In this document: in pieces, positions 21,798 through 32,235 of the stretch
Numbering within the stretch: position 1 is the stretch's first letter
Layout of the letters: each line of letters opens with the position of its first letter
The notes under the pieces: generated by a model
The model's input: the letters and a program-made list of their open reading frames with translations, nothing else
The model's database searches: none
Told to the model about the DNA's origin: nothing
DNA from: Argyresthia goedartella
Taxonomy: Eukaryota; Arthropoda; Insecta; Lepidoptera; Argyresthiidae
Reading direction: 5' to 3'
Assembly (NCBI GenBank): GCA_949825045.1
Contig: OX463808.1
Span: 24,427,674-24,491,673 of the forward strand
Length of the DNA stretch: 64,000 bases
Translations under genes and position numbers: made by a program

Positions 21798-22630
21798 GTT
21801 TGCATTTGTTGTGCGCAGAAATACTGAAGGAGAAAAAAAGATACTTAGTGGTAGCTGACCTTTACTCCCATTTTTCTCGCAAACGCATTCTTAGGAAGGA
21901 AGTAGTATTTGACATCCGCTACACGTCGTCACGTGATATTGAGACCATAAAGTTCATTTAAATCTAGAAATGGGGACAATTATTAGTTTTTTATATACAT
22001 AATAAATATAATCAGTTTATACAAACTAATTCATCTTTCTTAGACAAACTTTTAACTAATCTTGAAAGTCAACTCGCCGAAAGCAAGCTAACAAGGTCGC
22101 CGGCTGCGCACCATAATGCGGTATTTTGGCTCTAGAAGACATACCTACGTTTCCAAGTGTCTATTTTTCTAATTGATATAGCTTTACCTAATTAATACAA
22201 AAGCCAAACAATAGCCGCTTTAGATTTACGTAGTTTTGTTTTTAAAATTTATGTATGGAGAATTTGTGAAATATTAAAGGTTTCATATTGAGTTTAGCGA
22301 CAGAGGATTCTTTTTCTGTAGAATTTTTATTCTCAACTATTGTCATTGTCAAATCTAAACAACTCAAAATCCTCATCCATGAATAATAACAGTTTTGCAC
22401 AATTATGATCAATTGGTAAATTAACTGTATCTTCAATAACCGTAATTAAAGCTAATGAGTAATGTAATGGTCATATTTTCATCGTATATATATCTAATGA
22501 GGCATCAGTACTCAGGCAGGTACCGAATAAAATAAAATAACAAAATACTAATCGCTCACTCATTTTTCCAAAAGGTAAAAAATATCAAGCATTTTCTCAG
22601 AAAGGCATGAAGTATCGAGTTGAAATATAC
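21798..22630. other. No recognisable gene
   Basis: AT-rich. 'gcggtattttggctctagaa' at about 22,120 has a relative in inverse near 25,540 ('ctctggagccaaaatcccgc'), suggesting an old dispersed repeat. Nothing else supported. Confidence 0.4.
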
Positions 22631-22830
22631 ATGTCACCGGAAAATAATACGATCCGTAAGTTTATAAATTTCCTAATTTTTTTCCGCAAGTTTATAAACA
22701 TACTAACCTAACCTAACCTAACCTAACATAACCTAACCTAACCTAACCTAGCCTAATATAATCTAGAAGGAAGTTTATAAATTTCCTAGGAAATTTATAA
22801 ACTTACGGATCGTATTATTTTCCGGTGACA
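22631..22830. mobile_element. Palindromic MITE containing telomere-type repeats
   Basis: Terminal inverted repeats of 43 bp, 22,631-22,673 and 22,788-22,830, begin ATGTCACCGGAAAATAATAC and are essentially identical. The interior has a second, inverted use of the 'aagtttataaatttcct' unit (perfect 34-bp palindrome at 22,771-22,804) and an AACCT array. No coding capacity. It is a foldback-type miniature element. Flanking duplication not certain. Confidence 0.8.
22703..22757. repeat. Interstitial (AACCT)n = TTAGG insect telomere-type repeat
   Basis: About ten tandem AACCT units with two variants (AACAT, AGCCT). TTAGG is the canonical telomere repeat of most insects, including Lepidoptera. Here it is confined to the interior of the MITE, far from any chromosome end in this window. 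Confidence 0.9.
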
Positions 22831-23043
22831 TACATATATTGATCACTGGTCTGCAATCTCTTAGAGTGTGAAAAAATGAAACGTTTAAATCAACGCAATC
22901 AAAAGATACGACCATTTATGACGCTTGCCACATATTTCGACCCTCGAAGTAGAGAATTCCTATACGGTACTTCCCGTTGACCTAGAATCATGAATTTTAG
23001 CAAGGAGGAGGATCTTATAGTAAAAGTAATATTTGTTGTTATA

Positions 23044-24364
23044 CAAGGTGGGCCAAAAGAAGTCATACGATGTTGTTTGGCTCTCTTTTTTTTCTAAATG
23101 AAAAACTTCGATTATGTTTTTTAATTATGTTTATTTGATCCTTTAGAATTTTATTGGTCAACTCGAGAAGATTATATCGGCCAAATGGGCGCCGTCACAA
23201 TTGACTGCCATACGGGCTCGTTTTGTGGCATTTTTCATCACTTCGGCGAGAACTTCGGGCGACAGATTCTCGCACTCGTGTCGAATGTTGTCCTTGAGGG
23301 CTTCCAGAGTCTCGGGCTTGTTCACGTAAACACGAGACTTCAAAAAACCCCACAAAAAAAAACTGGAACGCTTAAATCGGGCGATCTTGCGGGCCAGTGC
23401 AAATCGCCAAAACGAGAGATGAGGCGACCCGGGAACGCTGCCTTCAGAATATCGGTTGTGGCTCGCGCAGTGTGTGCCGTTGCTTCGTCCTGTTGGAACC
23501 ACATGTCCTCCAGTCCTAATTCGTCCAATTGCGGCAGAAAAAACTCGGTCAACATGGCCCTATAGCGCGCACCGTCCACTGTTGTCGTTTGGCCAACGGC
23601 ATTCTCGAAAAAAAATGGCCCGATGACTATTCCAGCGTGAACAGCGCACCATGCAGTCACTTTGAGCGGGTGTAATGGCTCCTCGTGCATCACTCGTGGA
23701 TTTTCGGTGCCCCAGAAGCGATAGTTTTGTTTGTTCGCGTACCCGCTGAGGTGGAAATGAGCTTCATCGCTCATTACGATTTTGGTCGAAAAATCGTCCA
23801 CTTCTTCGTCGAGATTGAGGATGGCTTGGGCGTAGGTTAAGCGCGTTTGGCGGTCGGCAGGCAGCAGCTGATGCACGGACTAGACTTTGTACGGGAACAT
23901 GCGCAGGTCTTTGACCAAAATTCGCCTTAGAGACGTCCGGCTGGTGGCTAATTGCGTGGCACGGCGTCTGGTCGAAGTTTCCGGCGACAGCTCGACATCT
24001 TCGGCAACAGCGGCGATATTCTCGGCGGAACGGGCGCTTCGGGGCCGGCCACTCTTGGCAACGTCTCGTGTGGTCCCATACTCTTCAAGGTTGGTGGCCA
24101 AACGGCGCAGTGTTTGCGCAGTCGGTGTCGGACGGCCGGGGAATCGGCGACGGAATTCACGCTGCGCCAACACCACAGACGAATTGTTACGTAAAAAAAT
24201 AGACACGATTATTCCGCGTTCTTTGAGAGTGTATCGCTCCATGGCTTGTTCACTTGTATTCTGCATTTGTCTAGCCCACAAATGTCAAAACAGATTTGAC
24301 ATTGGCGGCCATTTGCAAAAATAAGAGCATCTTCCAATAGGGTGATTTCTTTTGGCCCACCTTG
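23044..24364 (-). mobile_element. mariner-like DNA transposon, near complete
   Basis: Terminal inverted repeats of about 22 bp start CAAGGTGGGCCAAAAGAA at both ends (left from 23,044, right ending 24,364). Length is 1,321 bp with a single transposase ORF on the minus strand, as in Tc1/mariner. A TA precedes the left end but the right flank is GT, so the duplication has mutated or one end has moved. It lies directly beside an RT C-terminal fragment (24,366-24,640). Confidence 0.85.
23158..24281 (-). pseudogene. mariner-like transposase with one stop and one frameshift
   Basis: Runs from an ATG at 24,281 to TGA at 23,158, about 370 codons including the breaks, the usual size. The N-terminal half has helix-turn-helix regions ('RYTLKERGIIVSIFLRNN', 'TAQTLRRLATNLEEYGTT'). 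A TAG at about 23,880 replaces a codon between 'FPYKV' and 'SVHQLLP'. The DDE core follows: first Asp in 'VMSDEAHFHLSG', second in 'MWFQQDEATAHTA'. Then 'RSPDLSVP' runs into a 1-nt deletion in a T-rich stretch at about 23,355, exactly where the third catalytic Asp codon belongs. The next frame resumes with 'FFLWGFLKSRVYVN' and ends 'GAHLADIIFSS'. Otherwise well preserved, so a recent death. Confidence 0.85.
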
Positions 24365-24365
24365 G

Positions 24366-24640
24366 TCAAGTCCTTGGTCCCTCAAACAACGCCCAATGCC
24401 TCGACGAAGGCCCTACCCTGCGAACCCCACACCCCTGTGGTCTCGACGGCCAAAGGAATAAACAGATAACTTCCCATTAGCTGTGAGTATTTAATGCACT
24501 TCTGCCGCGCTGCCGACTCTGCAGCAGCACCCGGGGTTACCATAGTTGAGCTGATGTGGGATGGTGCGTACGTGCACACTCAAGTCGCATCCCACAAATG
24601 GCAACGACCTCTCTCCCACGGTATTAACGTGAGACTGTCC
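24366..24640 (-). pseudogene. Retroelement polyprotein C-terminal fragment, minus strand
   Basis: '[20 protein letters not shown]' followed by 'YLFIPLAVETTGVWGSQG' and 'FVEALG' on the minus strand. It is the same domain as at 33,430-34,173 (plus), where it follows a Cys/His cluster. A frameshift occurs near 24,400. The mariner-like element begins 2 bp further on, so this fragment was probably cut by that insertion. Confidence 0.6.
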
Positions 24641-24659
24641 GGACTACTACGAAACAATA

Positions 24660-25150
24660 TATAATCACGATGCCTCCAGAACCTTCCTTGCGGGAGTTTA
24701 ACTCGAACTTGGCCGGTTGGTTTTAGTTATGAACTCGTTATTTCTTCAATTCACAAGTTATTATATTCCAAAATGCTTATGTAATTGTTACTTTACTGGC
24801 AGTTTTTTTTAAAGCGCCCATGTGACCGAATGTGAATAAAAATTTGTTCTAAAATTCCCTCAGATAATAATGGATGCTCCTTGCTATTTCGGAGAAGTAA
24901 TACTTCACAAATTCTCCATACATAAATTATGAGACAAAAATCGCATTCACGAATTTTTTTTCGTCAAATCTCTACGCCGCTATTTTTTGGCTTTGTAATG
25001 ATTGGCTCACCTTTAGCGGATGACCTACTCACTGGAGCGTCCAAACTTTTTTAGCATTATTTTGGGGTCATTTGATCATCTTCCTGAAAGTTTCAGGGTG
25101 CGGAATACAATAGTTTTTAAGATATGATTTTTTGAAAATCTGAAGATACT
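24660..25150 (-). repeat. Decayed lepidopteran dispersed repeat
   Basis: Minus strand reads 'ccggccaagttcgagttaaa' then 'gcaaggaaggttctg', a degraded form of the very common lepidopteran 'ggccaagtgcgagtcggact' repeat unit. A block resembling its usual downstream part ('gatcaaatgaccccaaaata' in inverse) follows at about 25,060. Recognition from memory of the consensus only. Confidence 0.4.
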
Positions 25151-26814
25151 TTGTAAAATGATGTAACGCAACGCAAATAATATGTTTAAATCTTATCTGT
25201 GGTCAAAATACATTACCTACATTTCGTTGTAAGCATATTTGAAAAGATGAGAATTCTCTAAAAAAAGGAGGAAATGTGGAATATTTTTTTAATAATACCT
25301 ATTTTAATAAAAACGTTCATTTAACTTGCAATTTATGTTTGTTTATTTATTTTACGTCAATCAAAGTTAATTTAGTATTTCTTTCGTAAAATATCACTTT
25401 TGATAATAAAAAGGTTGTCATTTTTGTTTAAAACGGAACGCATTTTGTTGTTCCTAATGATTAGCCGAAGATAGCTTTAGATGATATAGAATAGATCAAT
25501 AAGAAAAAAATACACTTAGAAGGCAAAGTGCCAAATGCCTCTGGAGCCAAAATCCCGCTCACAGTACGGCGTCCGAGCTTATTACCTTGATACAATTGAG
25601 TAGAAATGTACAAAAATATTGTTGGCTTGTCTCTTATTGAACAAACAATTTTATAACTTATCTCACTGATAGATTACTTATATAATGAAAATAACGTTTC
25701 CCGAAAGTTTCGATTTGAAATATTCATCTTTGTTTATGTTATGACTATGACAGATTCTGTTCGATGCAATTAAAGAGTTTGTTGTTGTCTGTCTGACACA
25801 TGGCGAGTATTATCTAATTTTTAGAGCAAAAATAAACCAAAAGAAACCAAACCAAAAGTGTACGCAATTTATCTGAGCGTAGCCCTGTCTTGAGTGTTAC
25901 TAAATTAAATTTTACGAAAATACGGATGCACGGAGGTTTTGTTTATTCATCGCCACAAATGTTAGAATTATGTTTAATCATCCTTTTCGAAGGATTATTT
26001 AAACAAACTCACTTTACTTTGTTTTAAATTTTCTGATAAATTTTTCTTTATAAATCAGTTTCTTTGGTCCAGTTTGGCGGTTTCACATTGCACGCTTTGC
26101 AAAAAAATGTGAACTTCTTATAAAGTGAAAGCCGTCAGCTTTATACTTTGTAAATATCTTTTCTGGAAACACGTTGTCCGGATGGATGCTGCAAGTAAAT
26201 AAAAACCTTTTTATGTAACTACCAAAATTCATGCAATTGAAAACTTAAAATCTAGACCTTGTTTTGAAAATAAGAGATTATTTATTTTAGGGTTTTATAA
26301 TCCTACAACGGTGGCCTCCTTTTATTTCATATCTGTAACTTACTGATTTAGGCCCGAAATAAAATGTATAGCCTAAATCAGGGGAGGTCTCCGAACATCA
26401 ATGTTCGCGAAATTAGCGTGCGCTAAATTCGGGGAATTCCGCGAACATCGTGTCGCGAGGACGAGCGCTACGATGTTGCCAAAATATCCCTCATATTACT
26501 AACTTCCAACAATATACCTACACATTTCCTGATGTTCGGTATAGTCGATGAAATATACTGAAAAATAATTTCGGCAATGTTTGCGTGTGGCGGCGTGTGC
26601 TTATGCGGAACGCATTGTGGCTGTGTGAGTGCGGCAATCTGTGCGCATGTTTAGCCAGTTATTAAATGCTCCATTTTTCGTGACAGGGGGCTTACCTATC
26701 GCCACAGCTATGGAGATTAAAGGTTTCCTCACGATGTTTTCTATCGCCGTCAGAACGTCTGTATAGTGTACGTTGGTTAAATTACTTATCTTATTTATAT
26801 ATGGGCAGCACCAG
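25151..26814. other. No recognisable gene
   Basis: AT-rich. A CpG-richer patch at 26,385-26,480 contains short self-complementary words ('gaacatcaatgttcgcgaaa'). No coding sequence recognised. Confidence 0.4.
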
Positions 26815-26885
26815 ATTCGAACATGCATCTCCCTCGTGAGAAGCGAGCATGAAACCACTAGACCACGGAGCTCAACCGTTATGAA
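26815..26885 (-). mobile_element. tRNA-like SINE head (S6)
   Basis: Minus strand: an A-box-like 'tgagctccgtggtctagtgg' and a B-box-like 'tgttcgaatctggtgctgcc' about 30 bp apart, as in a tRNA-derived SINE head. The rest does not form a clean cloverleaf, so I do not call a tRNA gene. Confidence 0.45.
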
Positions 26886-26999
26886 CCGGTTTATTAGGGT
26901 TCACTCTAATATGAATTTGTACACGACTATACAAATATTGATACATATGCGAAATAAAACATTGTATATTTAATGTACTTCTTCAAAGTAAACCAGGTG

Positions 27000-27450
27000 G
27001 AAATTATTATTGTTTCGGTGGACTATTTCTGGACTATTTTTTGGCGCAAATTTCAAACTGATGACTTTCAGGCGGTCCGAAGATATTTGATGATATCAAG
27101 CTGTTCTATCCTCACCAAGATATCTTAATAACTCTGGAATCGTTGAAGGACTATTTATATAAATATATGCATGGCGTTTGGACTATTTTATGAAACCTAA
27201 ACCAACTCGATAGGCCCTTTCGTTTGCTTACACGAGAGATGAGGATTACAGTTTGACGTCAAGGTGTAGTTGGTAGCTATAGTTGGTGATAGCTATAACT
27301 TTGAAACTATAGGTGGACTATTTTTCTTTCTTTGCGGACTATTTAGGACTATTTCTGCATTATTTTTTAGCAGTGTCAAATTTCATTTTAATGAAGGTTT
27401 CAATGGGGAGGATTACAGCTTGAAGGTCGTGTCGATTCAGACCGTTTTCG
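27000..27450. repeat. Diverged duplicated units with GGACTATTT
   Basis: 'ggactatttctggactattt' near 27,020 and 'ggactatttaggactatttc' near 27,335 are each followed, ~200 and ~75 bp later, by 'gaggattacag(t/c)ttga'. An old tandem duplication of a ~150-300-bp unit with indels is the simplest reading. No coding content. Confidence 0.4.
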
Positions 27451-28478
27451 AATAGTAGGTACTTTCCCCGACGTATAGGCGGTAACCGTCTACTACTACG
27501 TGGAGGGTTATGAATTCACTAAAAGCATCGCTTGTGATATTCCTTTAGTGTCGGAAATGATATCATTCACTTAAATCGACAAAATCGACACCTGTTGAAA
27601 AGATTTCTCTGCTGTTCAAAAGCAGTCCCAAGTTAAATAAATTAATATAACAATTTTGGGATCTTTTTCTAGATTTAGTATAACAGAACCGCGATTGGAG
27701 GAATTTCGCTCGATAGAAATAATTATTGAAAAATGAGGTCTAAATATACTTTTATTTTTATTTTGGAATAGCACACAGAATTCAAAAATATTTAGTTAGA
27801 TGGGTTTTGCCAGTGCCTAAATTACCAATTATATAAATTTTCATATCTATTTTATTTAATTTTGTATTAATTTAAAACCGACATTTTCTCATTTTTCCCC
27901 GATTCCGTCCCTCACACTGCTGGTCATTCCGCCTGGAGTAACGGGGACCTTTGCACGGAGGAGGTATCCCCTTAACTGGCATAATGCGGCTTGCTATTTT
28001 GATTTGCTAAAGTTGACCAACCCCAACCAACAAGCAAAACCAAGCCATTGTTCATTTACCTGCCATTAACCCTTTCGCTTCTCTGCTGGCAGGAAAAGAA
28101 AAAAATAATGACATAACAATTAAGGCAAATTTGATGTTGTTTCCCCGCAATAGAATACACATTACTCTAGATGACGTCTCTCATAAAAGTTCCGTTTTGG
28201 ACTTTACCCAAGTTTACAGGTTTAAACATCAGCTGTTGTTTGCTGTTTTTACGTAGCTAGCTTTGTTTTGTACATCTCGTTACTATTGATGCACTAGGTA
28301 ACTTTATTATATCATGTATTCCACCGTTAGCCTCAGATTTGGCACTCTACTTTGACACAACATTGGACATGCCTACTGTACGTGACTTCAGTGGAAATGA
28401 GGGAGTCCTACTGATTGATTGATTGATACCCTTGACCCAACACTTATACTCGTCTTGCCTGCAATGTGTTAGCAATCT

Positions 28479-28566
28479 GTAACACTTCAACGGTCTAGTG
28501 TCTAAAATCACTATGTGCAACTTAACTATTGCACAGAGTGATTTTAGACACTAACCGTGTTACCAC
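28479..28566. repeat. Long hairpin (24-bp core stem, 8-nt loop)
   Basis: Core arms 'agtgtctaaaatcactatgt'+gcaa and its inverse (28,498-28,552) differ at one base. Beyond the core, 'gtaacac' and 'gtgttac' extend the pairing imperfectly. It could be a miniature foldback or a microRNA-sized hairpin. Nothing else supports transcription. Confidence 0.7.
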
Positions 28567-30039
28567 AAAAAATATTTAACAGCGTTTAACCTCAAAACAA
28601 ACGTCAAATCCCACACACTTTTGTTATTAAACAAGTGTTGAACAGTAGTTTATTATTTGTGGTAAGACCCTCTATTCTTTAGCCGTTAGTTTAGTTTAGC
28701 CTAATCGCACACCTTCGAAATAACTATTTTATTAGGTAGAGAGCAGAAAAAAATAATCTAATCGTCAGCCGCTTGGACAAAACTTATTATAGACTAGGTA
28801 CATGCGTATTATAAACATAATAGTTATCCATGGGTGGGAAAGTTGTTCAAAATGATACACAGTGAGAAAACGTTACAGCCTTTACTTATGCAACGACGCA
28901 AGAACTGTCAAGGAGACATATATTTTTTGCTCGTTAAACTAGAGATATCTTGGACTGAAATAACTAGGTACCTTTTATTCGCTTTTGCCGCATCAACATT
29001 TTAAAAGCATCACAATTGCTGGATTGTTATTCTTGACATTCTATTTTTATAAGTACCGAAAGATGAAAAAAGTCGCGCTGAAGTATTCTTGAACAACTCG
29101 ACTCAACAATAGAAACGTGATGCGGGGTTTCAACAGCCAGGACACAATGAGGAGTGTTGGTTTACATAGTATTTCTCCTAAAAACGACGAAAGACAAAAT
29201 TCTATTGTTTTTTTCACGCATTCTCAACTATTTGAGACGACGTGGTAACATCCTGGGTGGTTCGTTCTCTAAAATGGTGGTGGGCTAATTACCATCTAAA
29301 CAACGAAGTGGGTAAATATTACCTACAGACGGCATACGGCTGAGTTTCAAATGAATATATTAAGAAGCATAACATTGAGTTAGGAATGGTTCGTGAAACG
29401 TTTCAACTTAAGTGAATTAACCGTTGAGGCGTCTTGAGCACTAGAGCCTGACCAGCTCGCTAAAGACAGCCATGGTACACGTGGAAAAGCGAGGGTTGAG
29501 TGGGTTACGTTATCCAGGTCCAGTTCCATAACATTGTCTACATTTTATTTTCCAAATCGGGTTGGCATGACATATCCAAACATGTGATACATTTATTCTA
29601 GAGCATTTATAAATTGGTTTATAGATACAACAAGCATTATCAAATGAGATATTTGTGAGTTATTTATGTGTTTCTCTTCTTCAGCTCGAACTAGCCCAAA
29701 ATTTTAAACTTGTATCTACTTATTATGTGATATACAATGTGTATAATATGTTTGTTAGGCTATAGTCCGCATATTGATCACAACCGTTCTCTATCCGGGG
29801 CGGTCTAACGAAGGAGTTCAGATACCGGACGCGGGCATCCATATTCACGACACGTCTTCCCAGCCAGCCGGGAAAATACTCTTCTATCTATATGCCACAC
29901 ATACGTACTATAAAAAGCAACGGAAAGTCCTATGCGTTTATTTAATTTCAAATTCTAAATTACTTAGAAACGATTATATTACTTATTCTGCATATCTTCA
30001 TCCTCCTTATAATCAGAAAAACTTGACTGGACTTAGAGG
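28567..30039. other. No recognisable gene
   Basis: Non-coding, AT-rich. No TIRs or coding domains recognised. Confidence 0.4.
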
Positions 30040-30230
30040 AGATTATATTTACATACAACCAATTTGTAAAAGAGATCTAAAATTCAATCTGTGGGAGTTT
30101 TTTCGCCCTTCTCCTCCCACAGTGGTCCAATGTAGAGAAGAGGCAAAAAACTACGTTTGCTAAGAATACGTCAAAATCTACAGTTTTAAAGAAATGTTAA
30201 CTTTGAACTTTGATGCGAAACCCGCATTTA
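30040..30230 (+). mobile_element. LINE family A, copy 4: 3' UTR fragment
   Basis: Carries 'agagatctaaaattcaatct', both stems of the hairpin (CTGTGGGAG...CTCCCACAG), 'agaagaggcaaaaaactacg' and a short tail of TTTGAAC units near 30,215. Severely 5'-truncated. Confidence 0.85.
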
Positions 30231-30289
30231 TAAATTAAAAAAACAATTTTCGAATTCATAATCAAATTTCTTTATTACTTTCTGTTTAG

Positions 30290-31520
30290 TTAGCCAACGT
30301 AATTTTTTGCCTCTTCTTTACAAAAGAACCACTGTGGGAGAGAAGGTCGAAGAAACTCCCACAGATTGATTTTTAGATCTTTTTTAAAAATTGGTTGTGT
30401 TTAACTAGTACTAATATTACAATAATAATTGTCATAAATAATTACAAACTTATTAACATTATAACAACCACAGTCAATACAGTCCCGTCATTTAAGTTAT
30501 CTTGAACATTGTGATATCCCTTTTTAGACAAAGTCGCTTTTACATGGGTTTTAAAATTGCTCAAATGGCAATTTAGAAATCCCCAGAGGTATCTTGTTGT
30601 AAGTAGTAGAGAATGCACTGACCCCTGAAAGAGTTGCTAACATTCGCGAGTCTTAAAGCGCGGCGCAACTAGTATATGGTAATTTTTGGGTAAACATCAC
30701 AGCTATCGCTATATTTAGATAAATGTTGTTGTTCGATTCCAAATCGATATTCGATCGATGGTTTCTGAACGGTCATTTTAATTTGACGTTAGCTGTCAAT
30801 CTGGCAGTTTTGACAACTGACGGACGAAAGCCCTCGCAATGTAAACGCGTTTTGATTAGGGTGTTGAAATTAAATCGCAGGGCATCTGGAATGTATTCGG
30901 GATTCCCTCAGGATTGTTAATATAGCTGAGTGTGCCGTTGTCTCTCGAACCAGATAAAGTTCGGATTTTGGTGCCCGATTTGTATTTACCAGTAGAAACA
31001 TAACCTGTGTTGGACCCATGTGCGTATTGACGCTGGCCCGCCAGTCATACCTGGTTGGCTGAAGAACCTGTCTACCAAGAAGAGCCTAGGGTGCACCCGG
31101 GCCTTGCAGAGAGACAGGAGGTTGACGGGACCGAAGCACAGACCAGGTTAGATCTACCCCACATAACTTCAGCTCGGTGAATCGCCGACGTTCATCACTT
31201 CTTGGCACCTGATCGTCACGCTACCTCGTAGCTCATGGGCCCCTACGAGGTCATTAGGTGCTGAGAAGCCTGAACAGTTGTAGTGTTCTTGCGTACATAC
31301 CATATAATTTCTAAACTTAGTTGACTAACTACAATTAGTACGTCGATTTCTTTAAAAAGCTCTCTTATGGAGTACGTGCGTTTTAAATTGTAAATTGCTC
31401 GAATAGCTCTTTTCTGAGATACAATATAGTTTGAAGATCCGCTGTTTTCCCACACAACAATATACCATAGAACATGACACTAAGAAAGTAACTAAAATAG
31501 ATTAACCTAGATGTAGCCTA
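30290..31520 (-). mobile_element. LINE family A, copy 5, split by a solo LTR
   Basis: Minus strand: RT C-terminal codons at 31,520-31,277 ('KRAIRAIYNLKRTYSIREL', 'FKEIDVLIVVSQL'), an LTR insertion at 30,730-31,276, then the rest of the C-terminus and 3' UTR with the hairpin at about 30,330-30,364. It ends near 30,290, facing the 3' end of copy 4 across ~60 bp. Frameshifted and inactive. Confidence 0.8.
30730..31276. mobile_element. Solo LTR (547 bp) inside LINE A copy 5
   Basis: GTTGT at 30,725-30,729 is repeated at 31,277-31,281. The inserted 547 bp start TGTTC and end GAACA, giving the TG...CA and inverted termini of an LTR. LINE A sequence continues on both sides (compare 16,220-16,300). 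No internal retroelement sequence is present, so unequal recombination between two LTRs has probably removed it. The strand of the parent element is unknown. Confidence 0.7.
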
Positions 31521-31935
31521 GAAGAAGTCTTAAAAGCCGTAACAGCTTCATGGCAAGATAAAGGCATTATTGTCGGCGAGCGAAGGCCACACCTTCGCCT
31601 CAACAGCTACAGAACCTTGGGGTTGGACTGAAGATGAATCTGTCAAAAACTCAAGTAATGACCATCGGCTCAAAGCGTAAGTTAGTCATTGATGGGATCA
31701 CTGCAGGAGCAGGACAATAAGTCGACGAGTACACCTACTAGGCCTTACAGTCTCCTTCGAAAACAGACATGACAAGGAAATCGAACGTCGTGTTTCGAAC
31801 GCCTGGAAGAGCTACTGATCCATGAAGTTCCTTCGAACTAATGATGACATAATAAAATACCCTTATAAAGAAACTTGTACAGTCTGCGCAAGAGTAAGCT
31901 GGGTCAGACAACTACAGTCCAGCTAACTCTGGGGA
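31513..31935 (+). pseudogene. RTE-like reverse transcriptase fragment
   Basis: 'GLKMNLSKTQVMTIGSKR' then, after a stop and frame change, 'VDEYTY' and 'WKSYWSMKFLRTNDDI' (as 'NAWKSY' and following) match the segment after the catalytic motif in lepidopteran RTE-type LINEs (the 'YLG' region and the 'ERRVSNAWKS' helix). The palm is almost wholly deleted: 'AVTASWQDKGIIVG' is joined nearly directly to the post-palm part. Inactive. Confidence 0.7.
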
Positions 31936-32235
31936 TGGTTGTATCTTACTATGAAAATTGAGTACGTATGTAATGTACTGTGGTTGTTCACTTACTTTAC
32001 ATAAGTAAAGTAAGTTAACAGGAAACACTTTACTTAATTAGATAATTTATGACTTTATTTCAATTTCACTTACAAGCTAAATTCGATTCAGACTCAAAAT
32101 ACAGATCCTAACAATATACTATTTCTATTTAATATGTTGATTTATGTCCTCACGAAAGAGTTGATATTTTATCCCTCAGAATGATGCGTTTATCATCATT
32201 ATTCGAAAGAGCTACTTTATTAAGACTCTGTGTAA
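31936..32235. other. No recognisable gene
   Basis: AT-rich spacer between the RTE fragment and the polymerase pseudogene. A short 'acataagtaaagtaagt' duplication near 32,000 is the only pattern seen. Confidence 0.4.

Noticed and set aside
22703..22757. A true chromosome end or telomere fusion
   Set aside because: The TTAGG-type array is only ~55 bp and is bounded on both sides by the MITE arms, so transposon content explains it better than a fusion point.
23887..24324. 145-codon plus-strand frame in the mariner-like element
   Set aside because: Antisense shadow of the transposase DNA-binding half; Arg/Ser-rich composition follows from GC-rich codons read backwards.
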